Shown: positions 28,057-38,089, numbered from the stretch's first letter. The stretch: DNA of 64,000 nucleotides from Paenibacillus oryzisoli (GCF_001653565.1 NZ_LYPB01000058.1:1-64000); one strand, 5' to 3'. Program-made: numbers and translations. The notes: a model not told the origin generated them from the letters alone.

Positions 28057-29472
28057 CTATTTGTATGGCATCTTTCGTAATTGTCGCGATATCTCGTATG
28101 TGGTGACTGGTCCTACACCTTCAAGCTTAAGTCGTAAAAAGTTGCTATTGGCGACATTACCCGTTGGTACGACTGTACGAGAATTCTGTAATCCTGTCGT
28201 TGCTGAAATGTTCTTGATCTGGTACCAGTTGCTATCCCCAGTTAAGTCTTTGCTCAATGAGGCTGTCATACTGCTTCCGGGCGTAAAGTCGCTATACGTC
28301 CAAAGGTTGTACCATATCTTTCGTTGCGTAATCGATGCCTCTGCAAATGGCTTGGAAACCCACTTCCAAGTAATTGCGGCGCCGTTGTCTGTGCTCCCTC
28401 CAACCTTTCGGACAGAACCGTCTACATTGGCAATGTAGAGGTCTGTGTTGATGTTGACGAACATGGTAGGCGAGTAACCTTTCCACACGTTCCATACACC
28501 GCGATCTGGATTATATTCGAGAATGGTATTTGCTTCTGTTGCATTATCCAGCGGAATGGACACATACAAATTAGTACCATCCGTACCTAATGAACATTTA
28601 TTTTTAGCGGAAGGATTAATACGCTTAATGTAATTGTAGATGGCCTGCGAAAAATCTTTGCGTGGCCTTCCTGAACCAATGTATGAATATACACCAGTGT
28701 CGTGGATGAAATAGATGATACCGGCTACTGTTAGGATGCTTTTATTATTGATCGCACCCAGGTCATTTGCTGAACGAACGAAAGTGAATTCTTTCGGCCC
28801 GGTACCAAACAAATCAAAAATGGCATTAGGTTTGAATATCGTTAGGCGCTTTGGCCCCGCGACCATTCCGCTGATGTTCTCGCCCGTTTCGGTTTCAGCG
28901 ACAATCTGACCTGCATCATTTACCGCGGTCCAGTTATTGGGCGTCCGCAGACCGCAGTAATGTACAGTATTTCCAACAGCGGCATACATTCGATTATCAT
29001 GTTGTGTGATGAAATTAGCTCCTGCAGGAGCTGCTGTATTCGTTGTAACAGTTGTCCCGTCATAATACCTCAGTTGATCTACACCATTAGCCATAAATAA
29101 GCTCATAGCGCTTAGATTACCCTGTGTATTCGTCCAACTCGGGTCTGCTGATGTGGATAGTCCAGTTGAGGTTCCAGTTACTGAAACCCATGACGTTCCG
29201 TTAAATCTTTGCCACGCTCCGTTCACTATGGCATGAACCTCTGTGGCTTTCCATGATCCAACGCCCTGCACCTTACTGCCGAACGCTGTCCCGAGCAAAG
29301 AATAACCCGGCCTTATTCCCATAGCCGGGTAGTTGAGATAACTCATATTGTAACCATCTGTTGCCATTCCATCGTTTAGCGAGAATCCCTTGTCATCTGC
29401 GGCATAAACTCCGCCGAAAGTATTAATCGGAATCGGTTCCATAATGCCGCGAATTGGCTGCATGTATGCCAT
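28057..29472 (-). CDS. Beta-propeller tail nozzle or needle-like protein (P22 gp10-like candidate)
   Basis: 471 residues with repeated hydrophobic-Gly blades such as VHAIVNGAWQRFNG, LSAMSLFMANGVDQLRYYDG, ITQHDNRMYAAVGNTVHYCG and GVWNVWKGYSPTMFV. The pattern fits a beta-propeller like the P22 gp10 hub/nozzle or similar 'packaged DNA stabilisation' proteins of short-tailed phages. It follows the tailspike-like gene and an attenuator hairpin; the start has GGGGTGAG upstream. The exact homology is inferred from fold-like pattern and order. Confidence 0.6.
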   Translation of the reverse strand: MAYMQPIRGIMEPIPINTFGGVYAADDKGFSLNDGMATDGYNMSYLNYPAMGIRPGYSLLGTAFGSKVQGVGSWKATEVHAIVNGAWQRFNGTSWVSVTGTSTGLSTSADPSWTNTQGNLSAMSLFMANGVDQLRYYDGTTVTTNTAAPAGANFITQHDNRMYAAVGNTVHYCGLRTPNNWTAVNDAGQIVAETETGENISGMVAGPKRLTIFKPNAIFDLFGTGPKEFTFVRSANDLGAINNKSILTVAGIIYFIHDTGVYSYIGSGRPRKDFSQAIYNYIKRINPSAKNKCSLGTDGTNLYVSIPLDNATEANTILEYNPDRGVWNVWKGYSPTMFVNINTDLYIANVDGSVRKVGGSTDNGAAITWKWVSKPFAEASITQRKIWYNLWTYSDFTPGSSMTASLSKDLTGDSNWYQIKNISATTGLQNSRTVVPTGNVANSNFLRLKLEGVGPVTTYEISRQLRKMPYK

Positions 29473-29486
29473 TTAACTCACCCCAA

Positions 29487-29515
29487 ACAAAAAGAAGAGA
29501 GCTATTCGCCCTCTT
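29487..29515 (-). terminator. Hairpin with T-run ahead of the beta-propeller gene
   Basis: GAAGAGGGC-GAATA-GCTCTCTTC (nine pairs, one wobble) followed by TTTTTGTTT on the minus strand. It overlaps the end of the 36-residue gene. It looks like a true intrinsic terminator inside the late operon. Confidence 0.8.
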
Positions 29516-29612
29516 CCTCTTCAATGTTATTTTGTTCCTTGATCGATCGCTCCATATCAAGGTTTTCCTTGGTTGTTTCACCTGTGTTCGGATCGAAAGC
29601 TGGGATTTCCAA
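29502..29612 (-). CDS. Tiny acidic late protein
   Basis: 36 residues from a TTG with AGGAGG 7 bases upstream. The C-terminus is Glu-rich. It has no known family, and its stop lies within the terminator hairpin. Without the strong ribosome site it would not be called. Confidence 0.45.
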   Translation of the reverse strand: MEIPAFDPNTGETTKENLDMERSIKEQNNIEEEEGE

Positions 29613-29623
29613 TGCACGACCTC

Positions 29624-31006
29624 CTAGTTAAAGTTATCTAACAAAACAAGCTCGTAATTCTCACCAGTTATCTCCAAATAACTATGAATCAAACTACCTG
29701 TAGCCGTGGCATTAGTCCCCACTTTAAAATGTACCTCTAACCCTGAAATGCCAAATGAATGTGTAATCACACCTGCACCGATCTTGTTCTCTGTAAACTT
29801 AGTAGCAGCTGATGGACTAGAGTTATTATTTGTTGCGAGGAAGCTTGTTTCTGTGGTTGCTGAACCAACTCCCGAAACATAAGCATTTGATACAATTTTT
29901 ACTGATACACCACTGAAAAATCCTGCTGGTAAAATTACTTTAAATATCTCTCTCTGTTCCGAAACGGCAACATTGAGACTGTTCACGTAGTATTCTGATC
30001 GTCTGGAACCGTGATTTCGAACGGAGTATGCAGAACAGTTTGTGAGAGTATTATTTTCTGTACCAATACATCCAATGATCGTAAACCCGTTCATATTGAT
30101 GAGTTCATAGCCTTTGACGATATTAGCATCAAACTGACAATTGGATATGTTAATGTTCGATGTATATGCAGACAGTGACCCATTTAGTTTGATTCCTCGA
30201 CTAGCTAAAGCAAACTGTGAGTTGGATATGATGATATCACCGACGTTAATGGTACCAGATCCAGATCCTATGCTGATACCGACACCCGTACAGATGAATG
30301 CGTTGTTCGTAAACATATTACCCGTACCTGAACCATTTACGAAATTAATGCCATTTGTCGTTTGGTTAGCTCCAGAATTCGTGCAAATTAAACCAGAATA
30401 AGTACCGAAATTAATCAAGTTCTCACCAGAACTGTTAGCACTCTTCTCTGACCGGATCATGTCATATGATCCCGCAGAGTAAATATTGTAGAATTTTGCA
30501 TAATTAAAATAGTGATTACTACCACCATCAATAATTTTCACAGCTGCACTTTGAGATGTAGGTAAAGTCCCTAGATTCTCGAATCCAATGTCATGAACAG
30601 CTGGGTAATAGATATCGTTTGAAGTGCAGTCGTACGTAATAAACGCCAAGTTATTGTCAGTGGTAACAAGCAGCGATTTACCTGGACCATCTCCGAAAAC
30701 AGCTATATTTGAATTAAGTACTATAGCTCCAGCGCTTGAAATTCTGCATCTTCCAGTTGGGAAATACAGCGGGAGTCCTGTACTTTTTGATAAATTTACA
30801 CAAGCAGTAACTACTGCATCGTCTATAGTAACCCCGTTGTATACTGGCTTATTTATAGGAGCTGGCGGATATTTAACGTTAATACCCATACTCGATAATT
30901 GATTGGATGTGTCTAGTCTGAGCTTATCTATTTCTGATTGTGGTGAATTCGCTGCACCGATTAGTTTTTCTAAATCTTTTGCCATTAGTTCCATTACATC
31001 AGGCAT
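29624..31006 (-). CDS. Tailspike-like right-handed beta-helix protein
   Basis: 460 residues. A short N-terminal helical region precedes a GVTIDDAVVTACVNLSK-type segment, the beginning of a pectate-lyase-3-type beta helix. Parallel rungs follow (IVLNSNIAVFGDGPGKSLL, INVGDIIISNSQFALASRGI, NINISNCQFDANI). The C-terminal 90 residues form a separate beta domain. Short-tailed phages use such spikes to bind and sometimes cleave surface polysaccharide. No catalytic residues could be assigned. Confidence 0.75.
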   Translation of the reverse strand: MPDVMELMAKDLEKLIGAANSPQSEIDKLRLDTSNQLSSMGINVKYPPAPINKPVYNGVTIDDAVVTACVNLSKSTGLPLYFPTGRCRISSAGAIVLNSNIAVFGDGPGKSLLVTTDNNLAFITYDCTSNDIYYPAVHDIGFENLGTLPTSQSAAVKIIDGGSNHYFNYAKFYNIYSAGSYDMIRSEKSANSSGENLINFGTYSGLICTNSGANQTTNGINFVNGSGTGNMFTNNAFICTGVGISIGSGSGTINVGDIIISNSQFALASRGIKLNGSLSAYTSNINISNCQFDANIVKGYELINMNGFTIIGCIGTENNTLTNCSAYSVRNHGSRRSEYYVNSLNVAVSEQREIFKVILPAGFFSGVSVKIVSNAYVSGVGSATTETSFLATNNNSSPSAATKFTENKIGAGVITHSFGISGLEVHFKVGTNATATGSLIHSYLEITGENYELVLLDNFN

Positions 31007-31010
31007 ACAG

Positions 31011-31592
31011 TCACCACCTATCCTTTACTCGCACTCTGTTTGCTGTCATCTGTCTGAACTCCTTCTTAGCATCCATTAGAAGTTCATCAAAATCAGCCTG
31101 GTTATTATTCGCTACATCAATGTCACCTTGAGTTTTTGCCATCCACTGAGCAAGACCAAATACTAAAAGTTCATGATAATCTTCTGATAGATCAGGTACA
31201 TCACTCAAATTCGATGCGCTTAAATCGTGGTAGCGAGGTCGATAGTAGATGAAAATATTCACTGGATTTGATGGATTCGGGAAAATATAAAGTTTATTCA
31301 ACATCACTGAACAAAAACGGTCCGGTGGAGAATTCTCTTCGACTGATAGTTTAGGGTAATTGATGTTGTCTATCATCACGTTTTTCACACGATCTTCCGC
31401 GCAGTCCGTTGGCAAATCATAAAAAGGTATTCCTGGTGTAGATAAAAACGCAACAACCTTATCGGGTAGAACTAACTGTCGATAAACCCTGCGCTGAATC
31501 TGGTTAGCTTTGAGCACCAACATATCGTCAGTTATATCTGCACCTGGTGGAACCAAGGTTTTAGCTTCGGTAAGTATCTGTTGAAGGTTCAT
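31011..31592 (-). CDS. Head-tail adaptor-like protein (P22 gp4-like position)
   Basis: 193 residues, helical, with IQRRVYRQLVLPDKVVAFLSTPGIPFYDLP followed by FIYYRPRYHDLSASNLSD. The size, position between capsid and tailspike, and lack of tube-type genes suggest the tail accessory factor that extends the portal. Family assignment is inferred; it could also be a different connector protein. Confidence 0.55.
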   Translation of the reverse strand: MNLQQILTEAKTLVPPGADITDDMLVLKANQIQRRVYRQLVLPDKVVAFLSTPGIPFYDLPTDCAEDRVKNVMIDNINYPKLSVEENSPPDRFCSVMLNKLYIFPNPSNPVNIFIYYRPRYHDLSASNLSDVPDLSEDYHELLVFGLAQWMAKTQGDIDVANNNQADFDELLMDAKKEFRQMTANRVRVKDRW

Positions 31593-31603
31593 ATCCTCCC
31601 TCC

Positions 31604-31945
31604 TTATCCATACATAGCATCGTGCATCAATGGTTTCCGTAACGTTTCCGCCATACCTCGTGCGATTTCATTTACTTTTTTATCTTCATCCAGTTCTTTC
31701 TTATGCAACCACTTGCCAATATCATCAAATGGATTAAACTTACGCGGATCAATCTGCTGAATTCTCCTCACCACTCGCGCGTCTAACTCTCCATGTTTAA
31801 CGGTCATCGCCACATATTGCGTGCCCAGTTTGTCCACGGCAATAACTTGGTGCTTAAGGTTGTCGTAATCAAAGTCGATCCGCAAAATGTTAGGGTCGAT
31901 TTCCTTCAATCTATCCTCGATGTAATACAAGTCATTTATAGCCAT
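31604..31945 (-). CDS. Small head or connector protein
   Basis: 113 residues from ATG 31945 (AGGAGG upstream). A mixed alpha/beta protein with VDKLGTQYVAMTVKHGELD and a charged C-terminus. It lies between the capsid gene and the adaptor gene; a head-associated role is inferred. No known family recognised. Confidence 0.55.
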   Translation of the reverse strand: MAINDLYYIEDRLKEIDPNILRIDFDYDNLKHQVIAVDKLGTQYVAMTVKHGELDARVVRRIQQIDPRKFNPFDDIGKWLHKKELDEDKKVNEIARGMAETLRKPLMHDAMYG

Positions 31946-31956
31946 ATGTCCTCCTA

Positions 31957-31987
31957 AAATGAAAAGGAGAGGCACAAGGCCCCTCCA
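31957..31987 (-). terminator. Terminator downstream of the capsid gene
   Basis: GGAGGGGC / GCCTCTCC stem (one wobble) followed by TTTTCATTTT, then a ribosome site for the next gene. It probably limits expression downstream of the capsid gene. Confidence 0.75.
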
Positions 31988-31996
31988 TGATTTTTG

Positions 31997-33178
31997 TTAT
32001 ACAGAGTACCCAGCAGGCTCTGTAAGGTCAGTAAGCGCCGTATGAGCGTTACGACGGTAAGTAACGACAGTCTCATAAGCGAACATTGTACCTTCGTATT
32101 TATCGAATCCAGGCACCTTGTGAATCGCCGATCCTTTATCATCTTCCATCCACTCGAAGTCAGACAGTTGATACAGATCAATCTCATCCATATCTAAGAA
32201 GTACATCGTGTTAGAGTAGTGGTAACGGTCAACAATCAGCGGACGTCCATCGTACTCAAGAGCCTTGTAACCGCCCTCTAGCTCCATCGGATTCGTATAA
32301 CGCACTAATTGTTGCAGTAATGCCTCGTAAGACGCTCTAACGCCATATGATCCTGTCATAAGGTCAATCTTGCCGCCAGCTAGCTCAGACAGATCGAGTG
32401 CTTGACGCATTAATTGTTGAGACAATGCACGGTTGGTACCGCCGTTAGCCATAACGCTTGGCTTCCAGTAAGTGTCTGTTGCTGGGTTAATAGCTTGCAA
32501 AGTCAATGCTGGGTTCATGATGCCACCTAATCCCATTGCCTCTACGTTTAAATCACCAGTAACTACGGCATAGTCCGTCGCAGCAGTAGTAAGCGCTGCT
32601 CCGTTGATTGTAATTGTTTTATTTGTGGTGTCGATTGCTGTGATTTGACGACCTGTTACTGTTACGACGTTACTGTTATTCACGATATCAATCAGCATAC
32701 CGACTTGGAAGTACTTAATTTGGTTTACAGTCAGTGTGTTGACCGTCGTATTCACCGCAAAAGTAGCAAGTCTACCAGTACCATCACCGAACAATGCGCG
32801 AGCGCGTTGATCCTTAAGGTCGCGTAACAATCCTTTCATTTCAGAATCTAGAGCGCGGATAAATGCACCTTTATCGTTACGCATAGCCTTGATCGTCGGT
32901 CCAGTAATTTCAATTTGACCATATAGGTACTTCACGTTGGCTGTGGATTGCTTGTACTTTTGATTCCCCGCAGATGGTAGAGCAGCTCCTTCGGAACGGT
33001 AACCAACGCCGTTATTGCGGCCAATATGCAAAGGCACATAGAATTCCTTACCTGTTGCCTCTTGCTTCTTCTCTACCAACTTCTGAATCACATAGTTATC
33101 ATTGTTAAGCTGTTCACGAACTGGACCCAAGTAGTCTTCTTTTAGTACTGCTGATGCGGCTGTCAAATCAAATGCCAT
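31997..33178 (-). CDS. Major capsid protein, HK97-like fold
   Basis: 393 residues. The N-terminal helix and the pattern YVIQKLVEKK, KEFYVPLHIGR, NVKYLYGQIEITGPTIKA and LMTGSYGVRASYEALLQ are typical of phage major capsid proteins with an HK97 fold, with an inserted beta domain (about residues 130-205) as in P22-like coats. A scaffold gene directly precedes it. It builds the icosahedral shell around the packaged DNA. Confidence 0.85.
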   Translation of the reverse strand: MAFDLTAASAVLKEDYLGPVREQLNNDNYVIQKLVEKKQEATGKEFYVPLHIGRNNGVGYRSEGAALPSAGNQKYKQSTANVKYLYGQIEITGPTIKAMRNDKGAFIRALDSEMKGLLRDLKDQRARALFGDGTGRLATFAVNTTVNTLTVNQIKYFQVGMLIDIVNNSNVVTVTGRQITAIDTTNKTITINGAALTTAATDYAVVTGDLNVEAMGLGGIMNPALTLQAINPATDTYWKPSVMANGGTNRALSQQLMRQALDLSELAGGKIDLMTGSYGVRASYEALLQQLVRYTNPMELEGGYKALEYDGRPLIVDRYHYSNTMYFLDMDEIDLYQLSDFEWMEDDKGSAIHKVPGFDKYEGTMFAYETVVTYRRNAHTALTDLTEPAGYSV

Positions 33179-33192
33179 ATTATATCGCTCCT

Positions 33193-33972
33193 CTATTCAG
33201 TCGAATTTAGTCGGTTCATTGCTCTCTGACGCGCCTCTGCTAGGTTTTTAGCAGGTGGTGTCGCCAATGTTCCTGTTTTATTTGCAGATGTTACTGTTGG
33301 GATGCCAGCTTTAGCTGAGATAAGCTTCTTCATTCCAGCTTTCTCTGCTGCAGCTAATTTCTGCTCGATTTCATCGTGCTTCATGGCCTTTAGGGCGATC
33401 TCCATGTTGGCCGTTTGATTATCCACCATGAATTTGTAGAGAGAATCTGAATCAACGCCTCTTTCTTTGGCGAACTCATCGAGTTTACCCTTGAATTCCG
33501 CGAATGTTTTCGACTTCTCCTCAGCCTCTTGTTGCTCTTGCTGCCGCTGTAACTGCTCTTTCTCCAGTTGATCAGCTTTAGCAGCCTTAGACTCCAACTC
33601 ATCCAAGCGCTTGAGCACCTCAGGCGGCACGTTCTCGCGCTCTGAACGTTCTTGAAGTCGTTCCATTTCAATCTTTTCCTTGATTGTCATAAGATCAGCG
33701 CCGTGTGCTTGTTGCAGGTAATCAGCCACGTACTTGTAATCCTCATGACCCTTGTACTTTCCTTCCAACTCCTGATACTTGGCTTGCCATTCAGCTTCTT
33801 TCGCTGATAAACGCTTGGCGAACGCCTTCTCAAAGTTGCTATCTTTCGGCTCGGCGGCAGCCTGTGAATCTACGCCCGTTGTTTGTACCTCGGCGGCCGG
33901 TACACTTTCAACGCCCGATTCACTACCAATAGCCCCTTCCATTTCGAAAAGGGGTTGTCTCACTTTGAACAT
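33193..33972 (-). CDS. Capsid scaffold protein
   Basis: 259 residues from ATG 33972 (AGGAGG upstream). Most of the protein is a long coiled coil rich in Gln, Glu and Lys, with a basic C-terminus (LAEARQRAMNRL) as in scaffold capsid-binding tails. It lies between portal and capsid genes, as in P22-type phages. It would guide procapsid assembly and exit before maturation. Confidence 0.82.
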   Translation of the reverse strand: MFKVRQPLFEMEGAIGSESGVESVPAAEVQTTGVDSQAAAEPKDSNFEKAFAKRLSAKEAEWQAKYQELEGKYKGHEDYKYVADYLQQAHGADLMTIKEKIEMERLQERSERENVPPEVLKRLDELESKAAKADQLEKEQLQRQQEQQEAEEKSKTFAEFKGKLDEFAKERGVDSDSLYKFMVDNQTANMEIALKAMKHDEIEQKLAAAEKAGMKKLISAKAGIPTVTSANKTGTLATPPAKNLAEARQRAMNRLNSTE

Positions 33973-34039
33973 ATGAATTCCTCCTATGTGCGGCGACCAC
34001 ATATCATTAACGCCCGATATCGGATTATAAATATAATAA

Positions 34040-34066
34040 GAGCCAATGAAGTCTCATCACTGGCTC
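34040..34066 (-). terminator. Hairpin with AT-rich tail at the portal 3' end
   Basis: GAGCCAGTGA / TCATTGGCTC (one wobble) with a 7-base loop, followed by TTATTATATTT. It overlaps the last codons of the portal gene and precedes the scaffold. Confidence 0.7.
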
Positions 34067-36261
34067 GTTGCATTTTTATTTGCTTGATATTGAATCAGAG
34101 TTTTGCTCATATCGTGCTGTTGATCCATTCCTTTGAGTTCCTTTTCATGTTGTAACTGTGCCTGCGTTCGCTGCATCTCTGCCGCTGTTTTCACCGCATC
34201 CAGTTGGAGTTTCTTCTCCTGCATCTGATTCGACTGAACTTTCAAGGCTTTATCCGCCTCAGCTTGTTGCTGTTGTGCTTCCAAAGCTTGTTGTTGAGCA
34301 GCCTCTTGCGGCGCCTGCATGAACTGAATATGTTCTTGAACGTGCTGATCGATCAACTGTTGGAACTCAGGGGGCAGATTATCATAATCATCTGTCTTCC
34401 TGAACCGGTTGTGCTGCTCGATATGCGTTTGATGATCGTAAAAGTCACGTACAATTGGCAATTTAGCAGGCAACTGCGGCCTAGGAAATCCAAGTTCTTC
34501 AGGGGTAACGCCTTTTTGTTGGGACATTTCTACACCAACCTTGTAAACTTCCATATCCCTTGAGTACTTCATGAGTGCATTAGCTAAATTAGGATCAGCA
34601 AACGTCTTCTGCCACGTCCTGTTTTCGAACCTCGCTTTGTTCTCATCCTGCAGCGTATCGTCAAAGTAACTGTTGGCTATGGATTCGCCAAGCATACGCA
34701 CTACACGCCGCGTGTCAGGCTGTCCAGTGTTGGGATTGATAAACATACCTGCGCCCCACATGGACATTACCTTCTGGTCTTCTACGGCTTTGAGCGTTGG
34801 CATCGAACTGCCTGGCACAACATCCACTACCCAGCCGTTCTCCAAGTCAGCTCCACTGAACGAAAATGCCTCGACTTCGCCATTCTCCCCAACAATACTA
34901 AGCTGTTGTTCTTCGGGAAAATGTTTTTGTACGAGTCGAAGCACCTTTTCGCCCCACTTCTTAATTCCATCCTCATAGGATTGGACTAACAAAGCGAGTT
35001 TCGTTTCATCTTGTTCAACTTGAAGCTGCAGCCCACCTAAAGTGTTGTTACCCTTCGGCGTGGATCCTTGGCTAATTTCGTGCGCTCCGCTGATATCTTC
35101 CATGTCAGCCTCATCACGCTCCATTGCATTTTGCCATCCTGCGTCCACCGAAGCGCCTTGAACACGCTCTGGCTTCGATCCGGTATTCGGAGTGTAATGG
35201 ATGATACCGCCAATCTCGTTGGATATCTCATCCTCATCCTCCAGCGTCCCTAGTGGGATCGTCCACATTGGATTGCCCATTTCCTCAAGTATACGAGCCT
35301 CAGCTGTACGCTTGATGTTATAGGACTTCTGCGGCGTTGTGAGGTCATTCACTATGCCATCTGAGATAGCCCTACCAGGCACAGGAACAGCAGGAAAGAA
35401 TACAAACGGAAACTCGCCCGGGTCCGTACTCTTCTCGAGCTCAGTACCACCAGAAACAACAATCCTAAGTCCTTTCGGATACCTTGCACACGGAAGCTCC
35501 CAGTAATCATAGACAATAGCCATGTTCTTGTACTTCTTTACAGCTGACTCGGATCCCGATAGCTGGTCGAACGTTTGACGCAGCGCAATCTCCCCATCTG
35601 GCTCAACTTCTTTACCCCAGATTTCAGCGATCTCCTCAACATCCATCGGACGTTCTTCCATGGCCCACTTTATTTCCTCGATGTCCTCTGCTGTTGGATC
35701 AACCTTCAATGCCAACTGGTCAACAACCTGTGTAACGATTTTACCTGTCTTCATCGGGATCGACTTCTGATCCATTTCCTCATCGAGTTCCTGTATCATC
35801 TCGGGATCGATTGAGAGGTCGTCACCCTTCGTCTTATCGACGTACACCTTTAATGCGGGGAAACCATCGACTAGCATATGAAAACGGAGTCTGCGGCTCT
35901 TGTGATCCATGCTATCGTCGTTCCATTGATACTTCAGGAACTTTTGTGCACCTCGAGCTGTCTCAATGCGTTCATCATCATCTGTATCAGGTGACACTTC
36001 CAGTTGCACGCGGTTCTTGCACAACTTAGCCTGAAGCGTGAGCACAGCAGGCTTGATCTTGTTATATGTGTAACGCTTCTCTCCTGGTCTCAGATCAGGC
36101 ACAAACACTCGCCGATTATTCTTGTCCCAACTAATCCACTGGAAACCTCGGAAGAATGCACGGTTAATCTGGATTTGCCTAATGACAGCCCAACTCGTAC
36201 CCTCATCCGACTTTTCTTTGACGAATGTCGCTGAATCTTTTTCCTTTACTTTACCTTTCAC
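34057..36261 (-). CDS. Portal protein, P22-like
   Basis: 734 residues from a GTG with GGTGG upstream. The N-terminus (RRVFVPDLRPGEKRYTYNKIKPAV), the Asp/Glu-rich core and a long C-terminal Gln-rich helix ('barrel'-type, with many QQQ and MQEKK) match the P22-type portal family, larger than siphovirus portals. Twelve copies form the ring through which DNA enters. It follows the terminase large subunit gene. Confidence 0.82.
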   Translation of the reverse strand: MKGKVKEKDSATFVKEKSDEGTSWAVIRQIQINRAFFRGFQWISWDKNNRRVFVPDLRPGEKRYTYNKIKPAVLTLQAKLCKNRVQLEVSPDTDDDERIETARGAQKFLKYQWNDDSMDHKSRRLRFHMLVDGFPALKVYVDKTKGDDLSIDPEMIQELDEEMDQKSIPMKTGKIVTQVVDQLALKVDPTAEDIEEIKWAMEERPMDVEEIAEIWGKEVEPDGEIALRQTFDQLSGSESAVKKYKNMAIVYDYWELPCARYPKGLRIVVSGGTELEKSTDPGEFPFVFFPAVPVPGRAISDGIVNDLTTPQKSYNIKRTAEARILEEMGNPMWTIPLGTLEDEDEISNEIGGIIHYTPNTGSKPERVQGASVDAGWQNAMERDEADMEDISGAHEISQGSTPKGNNTLGGLQLQVEQDETKLALLVQSYEDGIKKWGEKVLRLVQKHFPEEQQLSIVGENGEVEAFSFSGADLENGWVVDVVPGSSMPTLKAVEDQKVMSMWGAGMFINPNTGQPDTRRVVRMLGESIANSYFDDTLQDENKARFENRTWQKTFADPNLANALMKYSRDMEVYKVGVEMSQQKGVTPEELGFPRPQLPAKLPIVRDFYDHQTHIEQHNRFRKTDDYDNLPPEFQQLIDQHVQEHIQFMQAPQEAAQQQALEAQQQQAEADKALKVQSNQMQEKKLQLDAVKTAAEMQRTQAQLQHEKELKGMDQQHDMSKTLIQYQANKNATSQ

Positions 36262-36289
36262 TCATGTCACCACCTTTCACTGACTAAAG

Positions 36290-36508
36290 TTATTGCGTTC
36301 GTTGTTTGCGGGTCTTGGGATCCTCTACCTGATCGTTTGATGTAGCGACGATAGTTACTCCTTCAACCTCTACTTTTGTGGCTATAAACGGCAGAAAGTG
36401 AAGGTCTGGGAAGCGTTGTGCATCCATGCCTTGTTCATTCGCGTGTTCTTCGTCTTCAGCAGCAACGTAATACTGCAACATCCCACTCTTTAACTGGTAT
36501 ACATTCAT
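36290..36508 (-). CDS. Small phage protein, unknown
   Basis: 72 residues with AAGGAG upstream. A small alpha/beta fold (YVAAEDEEHANEQGM) with no recognised family. It lies between the terminase large and portal genes. Confidence 0.55.
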   Translation of the reverse strand: MNVYQLKSGMLQYYVAAEDEEHANEQGMDAQRFPDLHFLPFIATKVEVEGVTIVATSNDQVEDPKTRKQRTQ

Positions 36509-36519
36509 ATCAAAACTCC

Positions 36520-36759
36520 TTATGAAACAAATTGGTCGTAGTCTGTCTTTGGTTCATCTGGTTGCTCAGCTTTCTTCTCACGCACAACCTTATTCGTATA
36601 TTCCATGAACGTAGGCGCTTGAATGCGATCGAGTAGATCTTTGCGTTCTGACTTCCACGCTTCACGCTCAATGTTCATCTCTTTATCCTTGTTATGCAAC
36701 GATACTGCAAACACTATTGCTAGGAATCCGTATATCAGAAGTAATCCACCTTCAACCAA
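36520..36759 (-). CDS. Small one-helix membrane protein (possible antiholin or accessory)
   Basis: About 80 residues with one N-terminal membrane helix (LLLIYGFLAIVFAVSLH) and a charged helical tail. The start (TTG at 36759 or an earlier GTG) overlaps the end of the terminase gene and is uncertain. Similar one-span proteins occur in many phage packaging regions. Confidence 0.5.
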   Translation of the reverse strand: MVEGGLLLIYGFLAIVFAVSLHNKDKEMNIEREAWKSERKDLLDRIQAPTFMEYTNKVVREKKAEQPDEPKTDYDQFVS

Positions 36760-38089
36760 CAAACTCACCTCTTTTCTTTTTGATTGGCTTATCGTATCTA
36801 GCGAGATTGGCCGCCGCTCTGCCTTCTGATGTGGAAGTGTCAGGTTTGTTCTTTTTCATCCGTTCACGGAAGTCCAATGCTTCATCGTTCATCGCATACC
36901 TTACAGCATCGATCGAGTGATTGTTCTTATCAGGGTAACCGGCTTTAAAATTACCATGAGCATCTTTATCTAACTCGTACGACAAAAACTCCCTGGCAGT
37001 CTCAGGGCATCGCTGATCATCAATGATGATTGCCTCAAGATCCTGAAGGAATTTCACACCATACTCCACAGTATCAGGCCCCTTTTTAACTCCGCCAACG
37101 CGTAATCCATATTGTAGTAGCTCATTGATAGTTCTTGGATCAGCTGAATCACAGTTGATATAGTCATTCTTTTTGTTTTCTTCGGATATATGCAAATAAG
37201 CCGCATGTGTAGATAAGCGGACTTTGTAAAGTTCATGGTAAATGTATAACCTCTTATGCTTGCGGTCGTAGTGCATGACGTTGTAGGATAGTGGATCTAC
37301 AGAGTAACCAAAGTCCATACCTCGTCGAACATTCTCGAACTCCTCGATTTCTTCATCGCTGATTTTTCGTGTTTGAACATTATCAAAGATTTCTCCACCT
37401 GTACCGACTACATCGCCCAAGTATTCGTGTTCATACGCCTTGGGTTTAGTCAACTTAAGGTGTTCCGCCTCGATGATGAACTGTTCACCTAGCCATTCAA
37501 TTGGAACCGTCTGATACGTACTGTGGTGAGTTATGCGGTCATCCCTTGTGAAATTAACCTCCGTGTTCACCCAGTTGTTTGCTGACTTTGGCGGGTTGTA
37601 CGAGTAAAATACGGTGAATTTCTTACCTCCACGCATAAGGGACTGGTTGATCATCCGGATCTCTTCCATACTTGTAAACTCGTCAAGTTCTTCATACCAG
37701 ATGAACTTTGTGTAACCTCGTGCATACTTTAAACCCTTGATCTTCTTCGGCTTATCCGCGCCCCTGAAGCGTATCTCTTGTCCAGTTGGTTTATAAGTCA
37801 AAACTAGCTTGGTTTCAGGTACGTCCCAGAACTGCGAAACGCCTAACGCTTCTATTGCCCATGTCAGTTGCTCTTTAACGGATTCACCAAGCGTATCCTT
37901 TACTTTACGGAGAACCACCGCATTGGCTAGTGGATCGGACATGATCCCCAGTATGAGCTCAACACTGATAAACGATGATTTAGTTGATCCACGCCCACCA
38001 CTTAGCCAATAATGAGTATGGCCATAGCGTTTAATGTCCTTGTGTATTTCGTAAAACGAAGGGGCGACACATTCCGTGAGTGCAATCAT
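36752..38089 (-). CDS. Terminase large subunit (PBSX/XtmB-like)
   Basis: 445 residues. The Walker A region is SGGRGSTKSS (about 31-40), Walker B is FIWYEELDEF, and the nuclease domain contains RRGMDFGYSVDPLSY and NCDSADPRTI with its acidic residues. It packages phage DNA into the prohead. The start overlaps the small subunit by 4 bp. This is a common terminase type in Bacillales phages. Confidence 0.9.
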   Translation of the reverse strand: MIALTECVAPSFYEIHKDIKRYGHTHYWLSGGRGSTKSSFISVELILGIMSDPLANAVVLRKVKDTLGESVKEQLTWAIEALGVSQFWDVPETKLVLTYKPTGQEIRFRGADKPKKIKGLKYARGYTKFIWYEELDEFTSMEEIRMINQSLMRGGKKFTVFYSYNPPKSANNWVNTEVNFTRDDRITHHSTYQTVPIEWLGEQFIIEAEHLKLTKPKAYEHEYLGDVVGTGGEIFDNVQTRKISDEEIEEFENVRRGMDFGYSVDPLSYNVMHYDRKHKRLYIYHELYKVRLSTHAAYLHISEENKKNDYINCDSADPRTINELLQYGLRVGGVKKGPDTVEYGVKFLQDLEAIIIDDQRCPETAREFLSYELDKDAHGNFKAGYPDKNNHSIDAVRYAMNDEALDFRERMKKNKPDTSTSEGRAAANLARYDKPIKKKRGEFVG